Below, in pieces: positions 8,129 through 16,621 of a stretch of 64,000 bases of DNA. How positions within the stretch are numbered: position 1 is the first letter of the stretch; each line of letters begins with the position of its first letter. A program made the translations under genes and the position numbers. The notes under the pieces are model-generated. The model saw only the letters and a list, made by a program, of their open reading frames with translations, was not told the origin of the DNA and searched no databases. This stretch comes from UBA10438 sp964432155 (lineage in GTDB: Bacteria; Bacteroidota; Ignavibacteria; Kapaibacteriales; Kapaibacteriaceae), in NCBI GenBank assembly GCA_964432155.1, contig CAYSMF010000001.1, positions 233,540 through 297,539 on the forward strand. Direction: 5' to 3'.

Positions 8129-9067
8129 ATGATTGTAACTATCATTCTCGACTCTTCGATTTCGCCTGCGTCTTGGGACGCCGTCGTCGAAGCAGTCCAT
8201 CAATGTACGCCACTTCTCGTGGTGCGCCAACACGGCATCCTTCACGCAGGTACGGATCATCTGGCCGATATCCGTCACAACGTGCGTCGTTGGTCTGCAC
8301 GAGCTGCAATGGCACCGGACCGTACAAGCTCTCTCCTATGCGCACTAGGCGCGATACCTGGACGCATCGATGCCCATGCTTCGGCTGAGCATGTGCAGAG
8401 CAGTGTGCTACAGCACATTCCTGAACTGCGTATTGATGACGTGTTCATCCACCGTCTGGGATTATTCGGCTGCTCTACAATCGGCATGCTAATGAGGCTC
8501 TCGGAGCGTCATCTCCGTGCTCAGTTTGGTGAGCAAGGCATCGATCTTTACCGACTGCTGCACACGACGTCCGACACGCTGCCGCTGTATCAGCCCCCTG
8601 ACGAGATATGCGCAACATCGATGTTTGATGAAGCTGCATCCGAGCCCGGAGAGCTTTCCTCTGTCGCAGCGCATCTGTGTGAAGAGGCCATAGTCCTCTT
8701 AGCTGGTCGTGAAGCATGGCGAGTTGACGTAGGGTGTCTTGATCGGAGTGGACAGGTATGCTCACGTCGTGGACGTGTGATGCGGGCTGCACTAACGACG
8801 CTGCAACAGATGCAAACGCATGTACAGGCGTTGATGTCACAGTTGTTCTCATCCGTACGCCGCTGGTGGGGCATTAGAGTGCGATTAACATCACTGCGTG
8901 TTCCAGCAAGCGAACAAGTAGCCTTGTTTTCACCTCAGGTATCTGCACAAGACATACAATCGTCGCTGGTCCCGAAGTATGGGCCTGTGATTAAAGACAT
9001 CGAGATACTGAATCCATGGTCTGTAATCCCTGAAGAGTATGCACGGATTTGTGGACGACAGCCATGA
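8129..9067 (+). CDS. Truncated ImuB-like Y-family polymerase homologue (mutasome adaptor)
   Basis: A 312-residue protein resembling the C-terminal two-thirds of ImuB, the catalytically dead Y-family homologue that recruits DnaE2 in mutagenesis cassettes. Residues about 20-75 resemble the distal palm (CTPLLVVRQHGILH, then RAAMAPDRTSSLLCALGA). Residues about 108-135 resemble the thumb helix-hairpin-helix (LGLFGCSTIGMLMRLS, then LRAQFG), and about 150-260 the little finger. A possible beta-clamp binding pentapeptide QVALF is at 263-267. The first palm strand, the fingers and the Y-family acidic active-site residues are missing: there is no room upstream because the gene starts just after the operator. 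Usual ImuB proteins are near 500 residues. The assignment rests on motif order and on the adjacent DUF6504-like and DnaE2 genes, with which it overlaps or abuts. Confidence 0.72.
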   Translation: MIVTIILDSSISPASWDAVVEAVHQCTPLLVVRQHGILHAGTDHLADIRHNVRRWSARAAMAPDRTSSLLCALGAIPGRIDAHASAEHVQSSVLQHIPELRIDDVFIHRLGLFGCSTIGMLMRLSERHLRAQFGEQGIDLYRLLHTTSDTLPLYQPPDEICATSMFDEAASEPGELSSVAAHLCEEAIVLLAGREAWRVDVGCLDRSGQVCSRRGRVMRAALTTLQQMQTHVQALMSQLFSSVRRWWGIRVRLTSLRVPASEQVALFSPQVSAQDIQSSLVPKYGPVIKDIEILNPWSVIPEEYARICGRQP

Positions 9068-9300
9068 AGCTCATCCTCGAGCAGATCGACGTTGACTGTC
9101 GATCTGATATGCCCTACATGGTGTGTTGGCGAGGTGGCACCTACACGGTTGAATCTGTGATTGACCGATGGTCTACGCGTGGACCATGGTGGACCACTGA
9201 TGAACGCCGTGAGTACATCCTACTATCTACCTCATGTGGAGTCATCGAGATCTACCGTAGCTCTCTCCATGGTTGGATGATGTCACGTCTGTTCGACTAA
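9064..9300 (+). CDS. DUF6504-like small protein of the mutagenesis cassette
   Basis: A 78-residue protein with the pattern CWRGGTYTVESVIDRW, then RGPWW, then REYILL and IEIYRSS. This matches the small family (DUF6504-like) often encoded beside ImuB/DnaE2 genes in actinobacteria and others. The biochemical function is unknown. The ATG at 9064 overlaps the stop of the ImuB-like gene (ATGA), and dnaE2 starts 3 nt after its stop, so the three are almost certainly co-translated. An upstream in-frame TTG at 9049 is less likely. The compact basic and aromatic composition suggests a small beta-rich protein, perhaps an accessory of the polymerase complex; that is inference from context. Confidence 0.7.
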   Translation: MKLILEQIDVDCRSDMPYMVCWRGGTYTVESVIDRWSTRGPWWTTDERREYILLSTSCGVIEIYRSSLHGWMMSRLFD

Positions 9301-9303
9301 GCA

Positions 9304-12300
9304 ATGTTTGGATCTCTACACACCCGCAGCCATATGTCCTTTCTCGATGGTGCTTCGTCACCTGAGGATCTCGTTGCAACAGCAGCAGCTTTAGGACATC
9401 ATGCAATAGCACTTACGGATGTGTATGGTGTGTACGGTGCTGTGCGCCTCGAACGTGCTTGTACGGCACATAACATCAAACCGCTGATGGGATGTGATGT
9501 GGTCATGGATGGCATCACAGTGTCGCTCATTGCCCGTACACATGTCGGATATCAGCAGATGTGTCGCATGCTTACCATGTACTACCAGGGCACATCTGTT
9601 GATGATGCGTATGCAGCATCACTACTCGATGACTGCATTGCGATTATTCATGGTACAGGACATGACGTGCAGGACGTACGTACGCTCGCTGATAGCGTTC
9701 ATGGCTACTCGGTGTACATCGGCATCTCGCATGATGCACGTCCATGGTCACGTCGACGCACTACGCGCCTGGTGGATCTCGCTCGTGAGCTCGAACTGCC
9801 AATTGTGGTTGCACAAGACGTTCGATATGCGACGGCAGATTGCTATGCTGTACATGATCTGATGACATGTATCCGAGAAGGCATCACGATATACGACCCG
9901 CATCCGCTACGGGCTGTTCACGACAGACACTGCTTGCGTACTGAGGAGGAGCTGCGGAGGTACCTTCCCTATGATGATGCATTTGGCAATGTTGACCACA
10001 TTATCCGTCAATGCTCGTTTTCGATTCTCCCTGAGCACATCACTCCTCCATCAGCGCGAATACCCGAGGGCACGACGGCATCGGAAGTGCTGAGGACGCT
10101 TGCTCAACAGAGGTTGTGTCAGGTATATCAAGGTGATCTTCTCGCTCGTGCACAACAGCAGCTACACCATGAGTTAGACGTGATCACACAACTTGAGCTG
10201 GCCGACTTCTTTCTCGTCGTCCATGAAGTTGTCGCTGAGTCTCGTCGTAGAGGTATACGATGTTCCGGTCGTGGTTCAGCTGCGAACTCCATCGTTTCAT
10301 ACCTGCTTGGCATCACAGCAGTATGCCCCCTACAGCATAATCTGCTCTTTGAACGATTCCTGCATACGGGACGTAAGGGCACACCAGATATCGATGTGGA
10401 CTTCGATAGTGATCGGCGGAATGAAGTCATTGCGTGGATGGAAGAACGCTTCGGCATCGATCATACGGCGATGACAGCGACATTGATCACCTATCGCATG
10501 CGCATGGCTATTCGCGATACGGCCAAGGCTTTGGGATGGCCCGAAGAGACCGTACGTGCATTATCGAAGAGTGTACCTGGGTGGACATCACATGATGTGT
10601 ATCGATACCGCGAGGATCTTGCTCGTGTCTGTGGAGAGATTCCCCTCCTAGATCTTCTTCTGCGCTGTGTCGATGCGCTCCTTGGACATCCACGTCATCT
10701 TGGTCTTCACTCCGGTGGAATGATTCTATCGTCCCGTGAGCTTTCACACTATACCCCTATACAGCGCTCAGCGAATGGCGTTGCTGTTGTACAATTCGAT
10801 AAAGACGATGTTGAGGCAATGGGGCTGGTAAAGTTCGATGTACTTGGGCTACGCATGCTGGCCTGTATCAGTGAATGCGTCGAGTTGCTTCGTCTCCATC
10901 AAGGTCTTGATCTTGATCTCGACAGTATCGCGCTCGATGATGAAGAGACGTTTCGAATGATCCAACGCGGAGAGACACTAGGAGTGTTTCAGATCGAGTC
11001 GCAGGGTCAGATGCACTTGCTGGCGAAACATCAGCCAGAGACATTCAACGACCTCATCATCGAGGTCGCACTCTTTCGTCCAGGTCCGCTTCAAGGCGGC
11101 ATGGTCCATCCATACATCGCTCGTCGCCGTGGCACGGAACCCGTCACCTACCTACATCCAGATCTCGAGCCGATCCTCTGCGACACACTAGGCGTGATTC
11201 TCTTCCAAGAGCAGGTCCTTGAGATTGCTCATCGTTTTGCTGGAATGCCCCTTGACCAAGCAGACGACTTTCGAGCACTTGTTTCAAAGAACCGCGATCG
11301 TCGAATGATGGAACACATGCGAAGCATCTTCATCGATGGTGCTGTTGCCCGCGGCGTTGATGCTTCTACGGCGGAGATCGTTTATGAAAAAGTAGCTCAC
11401 TTTGTAGGCTATGGCTTCTGTCGTTCTCATGCCGCAGCATTTGCCAAAACGGTCTATCAAAGCGCGTGGCTCAAGACGCACTACCCTGCTGCATACTTAG
11501 CGGCATTCATGCAGCATCGTCCTGGGATGTACAACCTGATGACGCTCGAAGAAGAGGCACGACGGTGTGGTGTTGAGATCCTGATGCCTTGCCTTAACGC
11601 ATCATCACTTCGCTACTCACTCACACGACTGCACGATGGAAGGCTTGCTATCCAAAAGCCTCTTACATCGATTCGAGGCGTCGAGCCAGAGACCGCTCGT
11701 GCCATTATCTGGGAGCGGTCGCAACGTCCGTTTCGTGATATCGACGATATCGTAGAACGACTCTCTGCAATCCCACGCGACATTCTCGAGACCATAGCTC
11801 TGAGTGGTGCGATGAGCGCCTGGGAGCCTGATACACGTCGCGCCCTATGGATGGTAGGCGTCATTGCACAACGAGTTAGTCATGGTGCTCCACCACTGCT
11901 TGATGTTGCGCACATTCATGACGACGATATCCCAGCCCTGCCAGCCCTTCGCGCGCAGGAACGGCTTGCATACGATTACATCTCACATGGTGCAGCACGT
12001 CTCCATCCGATGACGCTCTATCGACGACACCTGACGGATCTCGAAGTTCGTCCGATAACCGTCCTATCGCGCTTACCAGCGTCAACAAGTGGATATGTTA
12101 CGACAGCTGGCATTGTTATTCTGCGACAGGCGCCCCCTACCGCACGAGGGATGTTGTTTATCACACTCGAGGATGAAACGGGATTTCTGCAATGTGCCGT
12201 ACCACCCCAAGTACGAGAACATTTCCGGATCGAGCTACGTCATGCCTCGCTCGTCGTGCGTGGTAAGCTGCACGCAATCGGTGCCTGGCGATCCATCATG

Positions 12301-12429
12301 GTGGAAGATGTTCGCGTGCTCAATAATGTCATCGGCGGATACCACGGACATCTCTCGTATGCAGGTGGACGCGACACGATGGAGTTGCAAACTGAGTTTG
12401 ATACCCAAGGTATGGTAAACAACGAATAG
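9304..12429 (+). CDS. dnaE2: Error-prone DNA polymerase III alpha subunit (DnaE2 type)
   Basis: A C-family DNA polymerase of 1041 residues, the length typical of DnaE2 and shorter than replicative DnaE. It has an N-terminal PHP domain (LHTRSHMSFLDGAS at the start, ALTD near residue 40), then the polymerase core with SGRGSAANSIVSYLLG near residue 321. The catalytic aspartates are D364 and D366 in PDIDVDFD and D512 in KFDVLGL. A helix-hairpin-helix region follows, and then a C-terminal OB-fold (LFITLEDETGFLQCAV). In the PHP motif the usual HxH reads HTR, so metal binding there is probably impaired. Family role: translesion synthesis and damage-induced mutagenesis, acting with ImuB on the sliding clamp. 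It is the last gene of the cassette under the S24 repressor; truA follows within 10 nt. Confidence 0.92.
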   Translation: MFGSLHTRSHMSFLDGASSPEDLVATAAALGHHAIALTDVYGVYGAVRLERACTAHNIKPLMGCDVVMDGITVSLIARTHVGYQQMCRMLTMYYQGTSVDDAYAASLLDDCIAIIHGTGHDVQDVRTLADSVHGYSVYIGISHDARPWSRRRTTRLVDLARELELPIVVAQDVRYATADCYAVHDLMTCIREGITIYDPHPLRAVHDRHCLRTEEELRRYLPYDDAFGNVDHIIRQCSFSILPEHITPPSARIPEGTTASEVLRTLAQQRLCQVYQGDLLARAQQQLHHELDVITQLELADFFLVVHEVVAESRRRGIRCSGRGSAANSIVSYLLGITAVCPLQHNLLFERFLHTGRKGTPDIDVDFDSDRRNEVIAWMEERFGIDHTAMTATLITYRMRMAIRDTAKALGWPEETVRALSKSVPGWTSHDVYRYREDLARVCGEIPLLDLLLRCVDALLGHPRHLGLHSGGMILSSRELSHYTPIQRSANGVAVVQFDKDDVEAMGLVKFDVLGLRMLACISECVELLRLHQGLDLDLDSIALDDEETFRMIQRGETLGVFQIESQGQMHLLAKHQPETFNDLIIEVALFRPGPLQGGMVHPYIARRRGTEPVTYLHPDLEPILCDTLGVILFQEQVLEIAHRFAGMPLDQADDFRALVSKNRDRRMMEHMRSIFIDGAVARGVDASTAEIVYEKVAHFVGYGFCRSHAAAFAKTVYQSAWLKTHYPAAYLAAFMQHRPGMYNLMTLEEEARRCGVEILMPCLNASSLRYSLTRLHDGRLAIQKPLTSIRGVEPETARAIIWERSQRPFRDIDDIVERLSAIPRDILETIALSGAMSAWEPDTRRALWMVGVIAQRVSHGAPPLLDVAHIHDDDIPALPALRAQERLAYDYISHGAARLHPMTLYRRHLTDLEVRPITVLSRLPASTSGYVTTAGIVILRQAPPTARGMLFITLEDETGFLQCAVPPQVREHFRIELRHASLVVRGKLHAIGAWRSIMVEDVRVLNNVIGGYHGHLSYAGGRDTMELQTEFDTQGMVNNE

Positions 12430-12437
12430 ATTTGCGC

Positions 12438-13208
12438 ATGCAACACACCGCCCTGTGTATTGAATACGACGGTACAGCCTACGCCGGATGGCAACGCCAA
12501 CAGAATGCCCTCAGCATTCAAGAGTGCGTCGAACAGGCCCTTGCTCTCTGCTACGGACTTCCGCTCGATATCGTCGGATCTGGACGCACCGATGCAGGTG
12601 TGCATGCGCGTGGACAGGTCGCACACGTCGCGATACCAGAGCACGCGCCCAACATCCCGGTCGAGAAGATTCCGATTGCACTCAACACACGTCTGCCAGC
12701 AGACATTCGCATTCGTGCTGCTGAACATGTTGCGTCTGACTTTCATGCACGCTATGGGGCTGTGCAGCGCGAATACGTCTACCGTATCAACAAGAAGGTG
12801 TCGGTATTCACCCGGAACTACGTCTGGACACCAGACCTTGCGTTTGATGAGCATCTCTTCGCTGAAGCGCTCGAATGCATGCTTGGAACACACGACTTCA
12901 CAGGATTATCCAAACACAACCCTGATACTCCGTCGTACATCTGCTCGGTGACGACATGTTCACTTGAGCGTCACGATGACGAACTCCGTGTGCGCATCAG
13001 CGCGAATCGATTCGTCTATGGGATGTGTCGTGCCATCGTTGGCGCGGCCTATACGGTTGCCCGTGGCAAGACCTCGCTTTCTGATCTGCGCCAGCAGCTC
13101 GCATCCGGTGAACGTGGCAGTCAGACGCCCCTTGCCCCACCACAAGGATTATCTCTCAATCGTATCACGTATCCTGTTCCGATCTTTACTAACCTCGAGA
13201 TGTACTAG
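12438..13208 (+). CDS. truA: tRNA pseudouridine(38-40) synthase TruA
   Basis: Converts uridines 38-40 in the tRNA anticodon stem-loop to pseudouridine. The 256-residue product carries the family core GSGRTDAGVHARGQVAH with the catalytic Asp (RTDAG). It opens with the characteristic IEYDGTAYAGWQRQ and ends with FVYGMCRAIVG followed by the typical C-terminal segment ending PQGLSLNRITYP. The ATG at 12438 is preferred to the TTG two codons earlier. It lies 8 nt after dnaE2 and 15 nt before the M48 gene, so readthrough from the damage-inducible promoter is possible, but no own promoter could be identified. Confidence 0.96.
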   Translation: MQHTALCIEYDGTAYAGWQRQQNALSIQECVEQALALCYGLPLDIVGSGRTDAGVHARGQVAHVAIPEHAPNIPVEKIPIALNTRLPADIRIRAAEHVASDFHARYGAVQREYVYRINKKVSVFTRNYVWTPDLAFDEHLFAEALECMLGTHDFTGLSKHNPDTPSYICSVTTCSLERHDDELRVRISANRFVYGMCRAIVGAAYTVARGKTSLSDLRQQLASGERGSQTPLAPPQGLSLNRITYPVPIFTNLEMY

Positions 13209-13223
13209 TTCTCTCTGCTCGCT

Positions 13224-14018
13224 ATGCATTCGTTTCTTCGCATCTCTCTCGCCTGTGTGCTCGCGCTATTTCTCACGAACTGTGGTGCAATCAACCTCTT
13301 TCCCGTGAGCGAAGATCAACGTCTAGGCGCGTCATTCGATGCCGAGATTAGAAAGGATACGAAGCAGTACCCTCCATACGCGGACCCCGCAGCCACGAGA
13401 TACGTTCAATCGATTGTCGACAGCATCACAAAGGCTCCCGAGGTTCGCTACCGTGGCATCTTCCCCTACCGTGTGCAGCTTCTGCACGACGATGCAACGA
13501 TCAATGCGTTCTGTACACCAGGTGGCTACATCTACGTCTACACGGGTCTTCTCAAAGCCATCGACAACGAGGCAACATTGGCCGGTGTCCTGGGTCACGA
13601 GATCGCACACGCTGAACGGCGTCACTCAACGAATCGCATGACGACGCAATTGGGACTGCAGACGCTTACCAACATCGCCATTGGTTCGACCTCGGGACGC
13701 GAAGTGCAGCTTGCCGCAAATGCGTTTACAGGACTCGGTTTGTTGCAGAACAGCCGCAACGATGAAGAGGAGGCCGACGAATACTCCTTCACGTACCTCC
13801 AGCACACCCATTGGTACCCGGGTGGCATTCTCTTCTTCTTCGAAAAGGTAAAGGGGCGCTCAGGATCCTCGCTCGATCGCCTGCTTAGCACACATCCACT
13901 GCCAGAGGATCGCATCTCGCAAACACAAGCGCGGCTTAAGGACGCCAATATCGCGCCGCCCACGGACGCATCACTTGGCGAACGTCCGTACGCTGCGTTT
14001 AAGCGCTCATTGCGATAA
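13224..14018 (+). CDS. M48-family metalloprotease lipoprotein (BepA/LoiP-like)
   Basis: A 264-residue zinc protease anchored as a lipoprotein. The N-terminal signal ends in LTNCGA, a type II (lipobox) cleavage site with acceptor Cys near residue 20. The HExxH motif is HEIAH (in VLGHEIAHAERRHS), and the third ligand Glu lies in DEEEADEYS about 60 residues later, as in peptidase family M48. The family includes periplasmic quality-control proteases acting on outer-membrane assembly intermediates. There is no TPR tail, so it resembles LoiP/YcaL more than BepA. It is the last gene of the + strand run and ends 2 nt from the convergent M55 gene; no terminator hairpin separates them. Confidence 0.93.
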   Translation: MHSFLRISLACVLALFLTNCGAINLFPVSEDQRLGASFDAEIRKDTKQYPPYADPAATRYVQSIVDSITKAPEVRYRGIFPYRVQLLHDDATINAFCTPGGYIYVYTGLLKAIDNEATLAGVLGHEIAHAERRHSTNRMTTQLGLQTLTNIAIGSTSGREVQLAANAFTGLGLLQNSRNDEEEADEYSFTYLQHTHWYPGGILFFFEKVKGRSGSSLDRLLSTHPLPEDRISQTQARLKDANIAPPTDASLGERPYAAFKRSLR

Positions 14019-14020
14019 TG

Positions 14021-14869
14021 CTACTGCAACCAGATTGGCTGTTCTTCCAACGCCATCGTGCATGCCTTCCACATCATTCGGTAGGCATCGTGCGCTGTTG
14101 ATGCAGTCGCACGCATCGTCGAGTCACCGACGAGTTCAATTCCCTCACATCGTGCTCCACGCTGTGCCTGCTCACGCCGATGAGTAACAACGTCGATCGT
14201 CGTCGGAGACGGAGGTATCTGCGGAGTTCTCCACGAGCGCTGAAGCGCACGTTCCACTCCGTCGGCAAGCAACTGTCTCGTCCTTGTAGGGGGCAGGCAG
14301 ATTGCCGCGGTCGGACCAAGCACCGTCTTTGTGGCAACGAACTCAGGTTGCTCATCAAACGACGACAGTTCGTCAGCGAGATCACTATTACCGCTCACGA
14401 AACACACCGGAACGCCGAAGCTATGAGCGATCGCGGTGTTCATCGTGATCTCCCCTACCTCACGCCCGTTAAGCTTCCATGTCGACACAAGACTCCCAAT
14501 GTATGTATGCGCCAGCAGTCCACCGGGCGTACCAGCCTTGCTGTGATATCCAATCTGCATCATCATCGAGAACGATGCATCGAGACCTTCGAGCTGGCAC
14601 AGTGGCTTGTTATCAGGTCGTGCTGAGCCAACAACAACGTCAACATTTGCTGGAAGATCTTCGAGCATGATGTTGCGCATCGTGGCATGACCATCACCAA
14701 TACGGATTGATGCGTCTGGATACACACGATGAATGCCGCTAATCACTGCATGCACATCGCTCATGAGGAGCTTCTGTGCCGATGCATAGCCCCTTCCCTC
14801 GGCCATTAACTGATCACCATGAACGACACCTGTGATGCCCTCCATATCGACGGCGAGAAAGATCTTCAT
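14021..14869 (-). CDS. M55-family D-aminopeptidase (DppA-like)
   Basis: A 282-residue homologue of Bacillus DppA, a self-compartmentalising zinc D-aminopeptidase. Its metal-ligand pattern is seen in order: DMEGITG near residue 8, GDGHATMRN near 58, GYHSKAG near 107 and GEITMNTAIAHSFGVPV near 135. Family substrates are D-Ala-D-Ala and similar D-amino-acid peptides, suggesting peptidoglycan peptide salvage. Its start overlaps the stop of mtaB by 4 nt, so the two are co-transcribed. No dipeptide transporter genes lie nearby, unlike the Bacillus dpp operon. The C-terminal third (about 215-282) is less conserved but of normal length. Confidence 0.9.
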   Translation of the reverse strand: MKIFLAVDMEGITGVVHGDQLMAEGRGYASAQKLLMSDVHAVISGIHRVYPDASIRIGDGHATMRNIMLEDLPANVDVVVGSARPDNKPLCQLEGLDASFSMMMQIGYHSKAGTPGGLLAHTYIGSLVSTWKLNGREVGEITMNTAIAHSFGVPVCFVSGNSDLADELSSFDEQPEFVATKTVLGPTAAICLPPTRTRQLLADGVERALQRSWRTPQIPPSPTTIDVVTHRREQAQRGARCEGIELVGDSTMRATASTAHDAYRMMWKACTMALEEQPIWLQ

Positions 14870-16167
14870 GGTTGGTCCTCCATCAATGTACCAAACGCCT
14901 CTGTGTCGAATCGACGATCCACGCGAACGGGATACACGCGCTTTGGCATATCCGCACTACCATTGAACGTCACAGCTACGTGATGCTGCGACCAACCACG
15001 CCATGTTCCTGTCGATTGATCGAATGTCTCGGGCAACACCTCAACAATCGATCCAACCTGGGCATCTATAAACCGTGCGTGCTTCCAATCACTGAGCGTA
15101 CGTAAACGATGCGTTCGCATACGACGCAGTCCTCGATCTACCTGCTCCATGGTTGCAGCGACGGTGTCATCGCGTTCTGAATACGTGAAGACGTGTAGAT
15201 ACGACCAAGGCATTTCTTCCAACAGCGCATACGTTTCCTCGAACTCCTGTTCCGTCTCTCCGGGGAATCCTACAATCACGTCAATACCGAGAGCAAGACC
15301 AGGGATCCGGTCATGGAGCTTTGCTGCAAGTGCTCGATACTGCTCTGCACTGTATCGACGTCGCATGCGCCGCAGGACGCTCGACGAGCCGCTCTGTAGC
15401 GGAATGTGCAGATGCGGGACGATCTCTGGAGATGCCGCGATGAGTTCAATGAGATCATCGGTAATCGTGTTTGGTTCAATTGATGAGATTCGAATGCGAA
15501 TCGGTGGACGCTGCTCAATGATATCGCGTAGCACGTCTCCGAACCGCGATCCATCGGCGTCTTCGTACTCACCAAGATTGACTCCCGAGAGGATAAGCTC
15601 TTGGTAGCCATCGGCGAGAATTCGATCGAGCTCACGTTTTACATCCTCACGGAGCATCGAGCGTGCGCTACCGCGTGCCTTAGGAATCGTGCAAAACGAA
15701 CAGGAGTAGTCGCACCCATCCTGAATCTTGAAGAAGGTTCTCGTGCGAGAAGCTGTGCGGTGCGTGCGTGAGGGCTCGAACGTGATATCGTCACTCAGGT
15801 CTTCTGCATCGACAACTACGTGCGTCGATGAGGCTATCTCACTGATGCGATCAGCAATAGAGAACTTCTTCGCTGTGCCGATAACAGCACGGACTCCATC
15901 GATTGAGGCAATCTCCTGCGGCTTAAGCTGCGCGTAGCATCCTGTGACGACAACAGCAGCGTCAGGCGACCGACGCAGGCTGCGTCGGACAAGCTTACGA
16001 CACTCGGTATCTGCCTGCTCAGTGACACTACAGGTGTTGAGTAGCACCATGTCTGCCTGCTCCTCGAGCGACACAATCTGGTGGCCCCGTGAAATCAGAT
16101 CATCACATAACCGCGAGGTCTCACTATAATTGAGCTTACAGCCGAGTGTATGTACTGCAATCCGCAT
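14866..16167 (-). CDS. mtaB: tRNA (N6-threonylcarbamoyladenosine(37)-C2)-methylthiotransferase MtaB
   Basis: A radical-SAM methylthiotransferase of 433 residues that converts t6A37 to ms2t6A37 in tRNA. The N-terminal MTTase domain starts with HTLGCKLNYSETSRL (first cluster Cys) and contains NTCSVTEQAD and VTGCYAQ. The radical-SAM CxxxCxxC is in GCDYSCSFCTIP, and a C-terminal TRAM-like segment follows (about 370-433). The LGCKLN signature separates MtaB from RimO, which is also encoded in this window. I chose the ATG at 16167 because the conserved N-terminus starts there. A consensus -7 box ends 3 nt upstream of it, so an earlier start is implausible and the mRNA may be leaderless. Confidence 0.93.
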   Translation of the reverse strand: MRIAVHTLGCKLNYSETSRLCDDLISRGHQIVSLEEQADMVLLNTCSVTEQADTECRKLVRRSLRRSPDAAVVVTGCYAQLKPQEIASIDGVRAVIGTAKKFSIADRISEIASSTHVVVDAEDLSDDITFEPSRTHRTASRTRTFFKIQDGCDYSCSFCTIPKARGSARSMLREDVKRELDRILADGYQELILSGVNLGEYEDADGSRFGDVLRDIIEQRPPIRIRISSIEPNTITDDLIELIAASPEIVPHLHIPLQSGSSSVLRRMRRRYSAEQYRALAAKLHDRIPGLALGIDVIVGFPGETEQEFEETYALLEEMPWSYLHVFTYSERDDTVAATMEQVDRGLRRMRTHRLRTLSDWKHARFIDAQVGSIVEVLPETFDQSTGTWRGWSQHHVAVTFNGSADMPKRVYPVRVDRRFDTEAFGTLMEDQP

Positions 16168-16170
16168 GTG

Positions 16171-16178
16171 CAAAGTTA
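16171..16178 (-). promoter_or_regulatory. TAnnTTTG -7 box of mtaB
   Basis: On the - strand the sequence reads TAACTTTG, then CAC, then the ATG of mtaB. This is an exact match to the Bacteroidota -7 element TAnnTTTG only 3 nt before the start codon, placing the expected transcription start at or next to the ATG. A TTTG lies 24 nt upstream of the box, further than the usual 19-21 nt for the -33 element. Confidence 0.5.
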
Positions 16179-16219
16179 TGCGATCGCAGTCATGCTTACG
16201 AACAAACACACAGGACGCT

Positions 16220-16621
16220 ATGCATCCGGACGTACTTCATGGCATTGGCACGGTAGATCTCACAGTTACACCGGAAATGACAGCAACACTCGATGGTAAA
16301 GAAATCCACCGTGTGTACTCGACATTCTGGCTTGCCTATCATGCGGAGGTAGCTGCTCGCCGCGCCATTGAACCGTTTTTCGAGGCGGATGATAATGCCG
16401 TTGGCATTGGTCTCGAGATCAAGCATCTAGCGATGGCGGCCATAGGTGCGCATGTTCGTATTACTGCAACCGTTTGCTCTGTGGAGGGTCGTGCAATCCG
16501 ATGTGCGATCGATGCTCGTGTGATTCCCTCTGGCACCGTGATCGCCACTGGAACACAGGATCAGATCGTTCTACCTTCACATGTATTAAGCGACAAGGCG
16601 AGTAAGGCTTTGACTACTTAA
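16220..16621 (+). CDS. FlK-like hotdog-fold thioesterase
   Basis: A 133-residue single hotdog domain. The sequence STFWLAYHAEVAARRAIEPF, then NAVGIGLEIKHLAMAAIGAH, then VCSVEGRAIRCAIDARV follows the pattern of the fluoroacetyl-CoA-thioesterase-like family (active-site Thr/Ser, helix, then HLA motif). These enzymes hydrolyse acyl-CoA thioesters; the true substrate here is unknown and fluoroacetate specificity is not implied. The ATG at 16220 follows CAGGACG, a weak ribosome site. Earlier in-frame starts would run through the divergent mtaB gene. Its 3' end overlaps the convergent glycosylase gene by 8 nt. Confidence 0.82.
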   Translation: MHPDVLHGIGTVDLTVTPEMTATLDGKEIHRVYSTFWLAYHAEVAARRAIEPFFEADDNAVGIGLEIKHLAMAAIGAHVRITATVCSVEGRAIRCAIDARVIPSGTVIATGTQDQIVLPSHVLSDKASKALTT

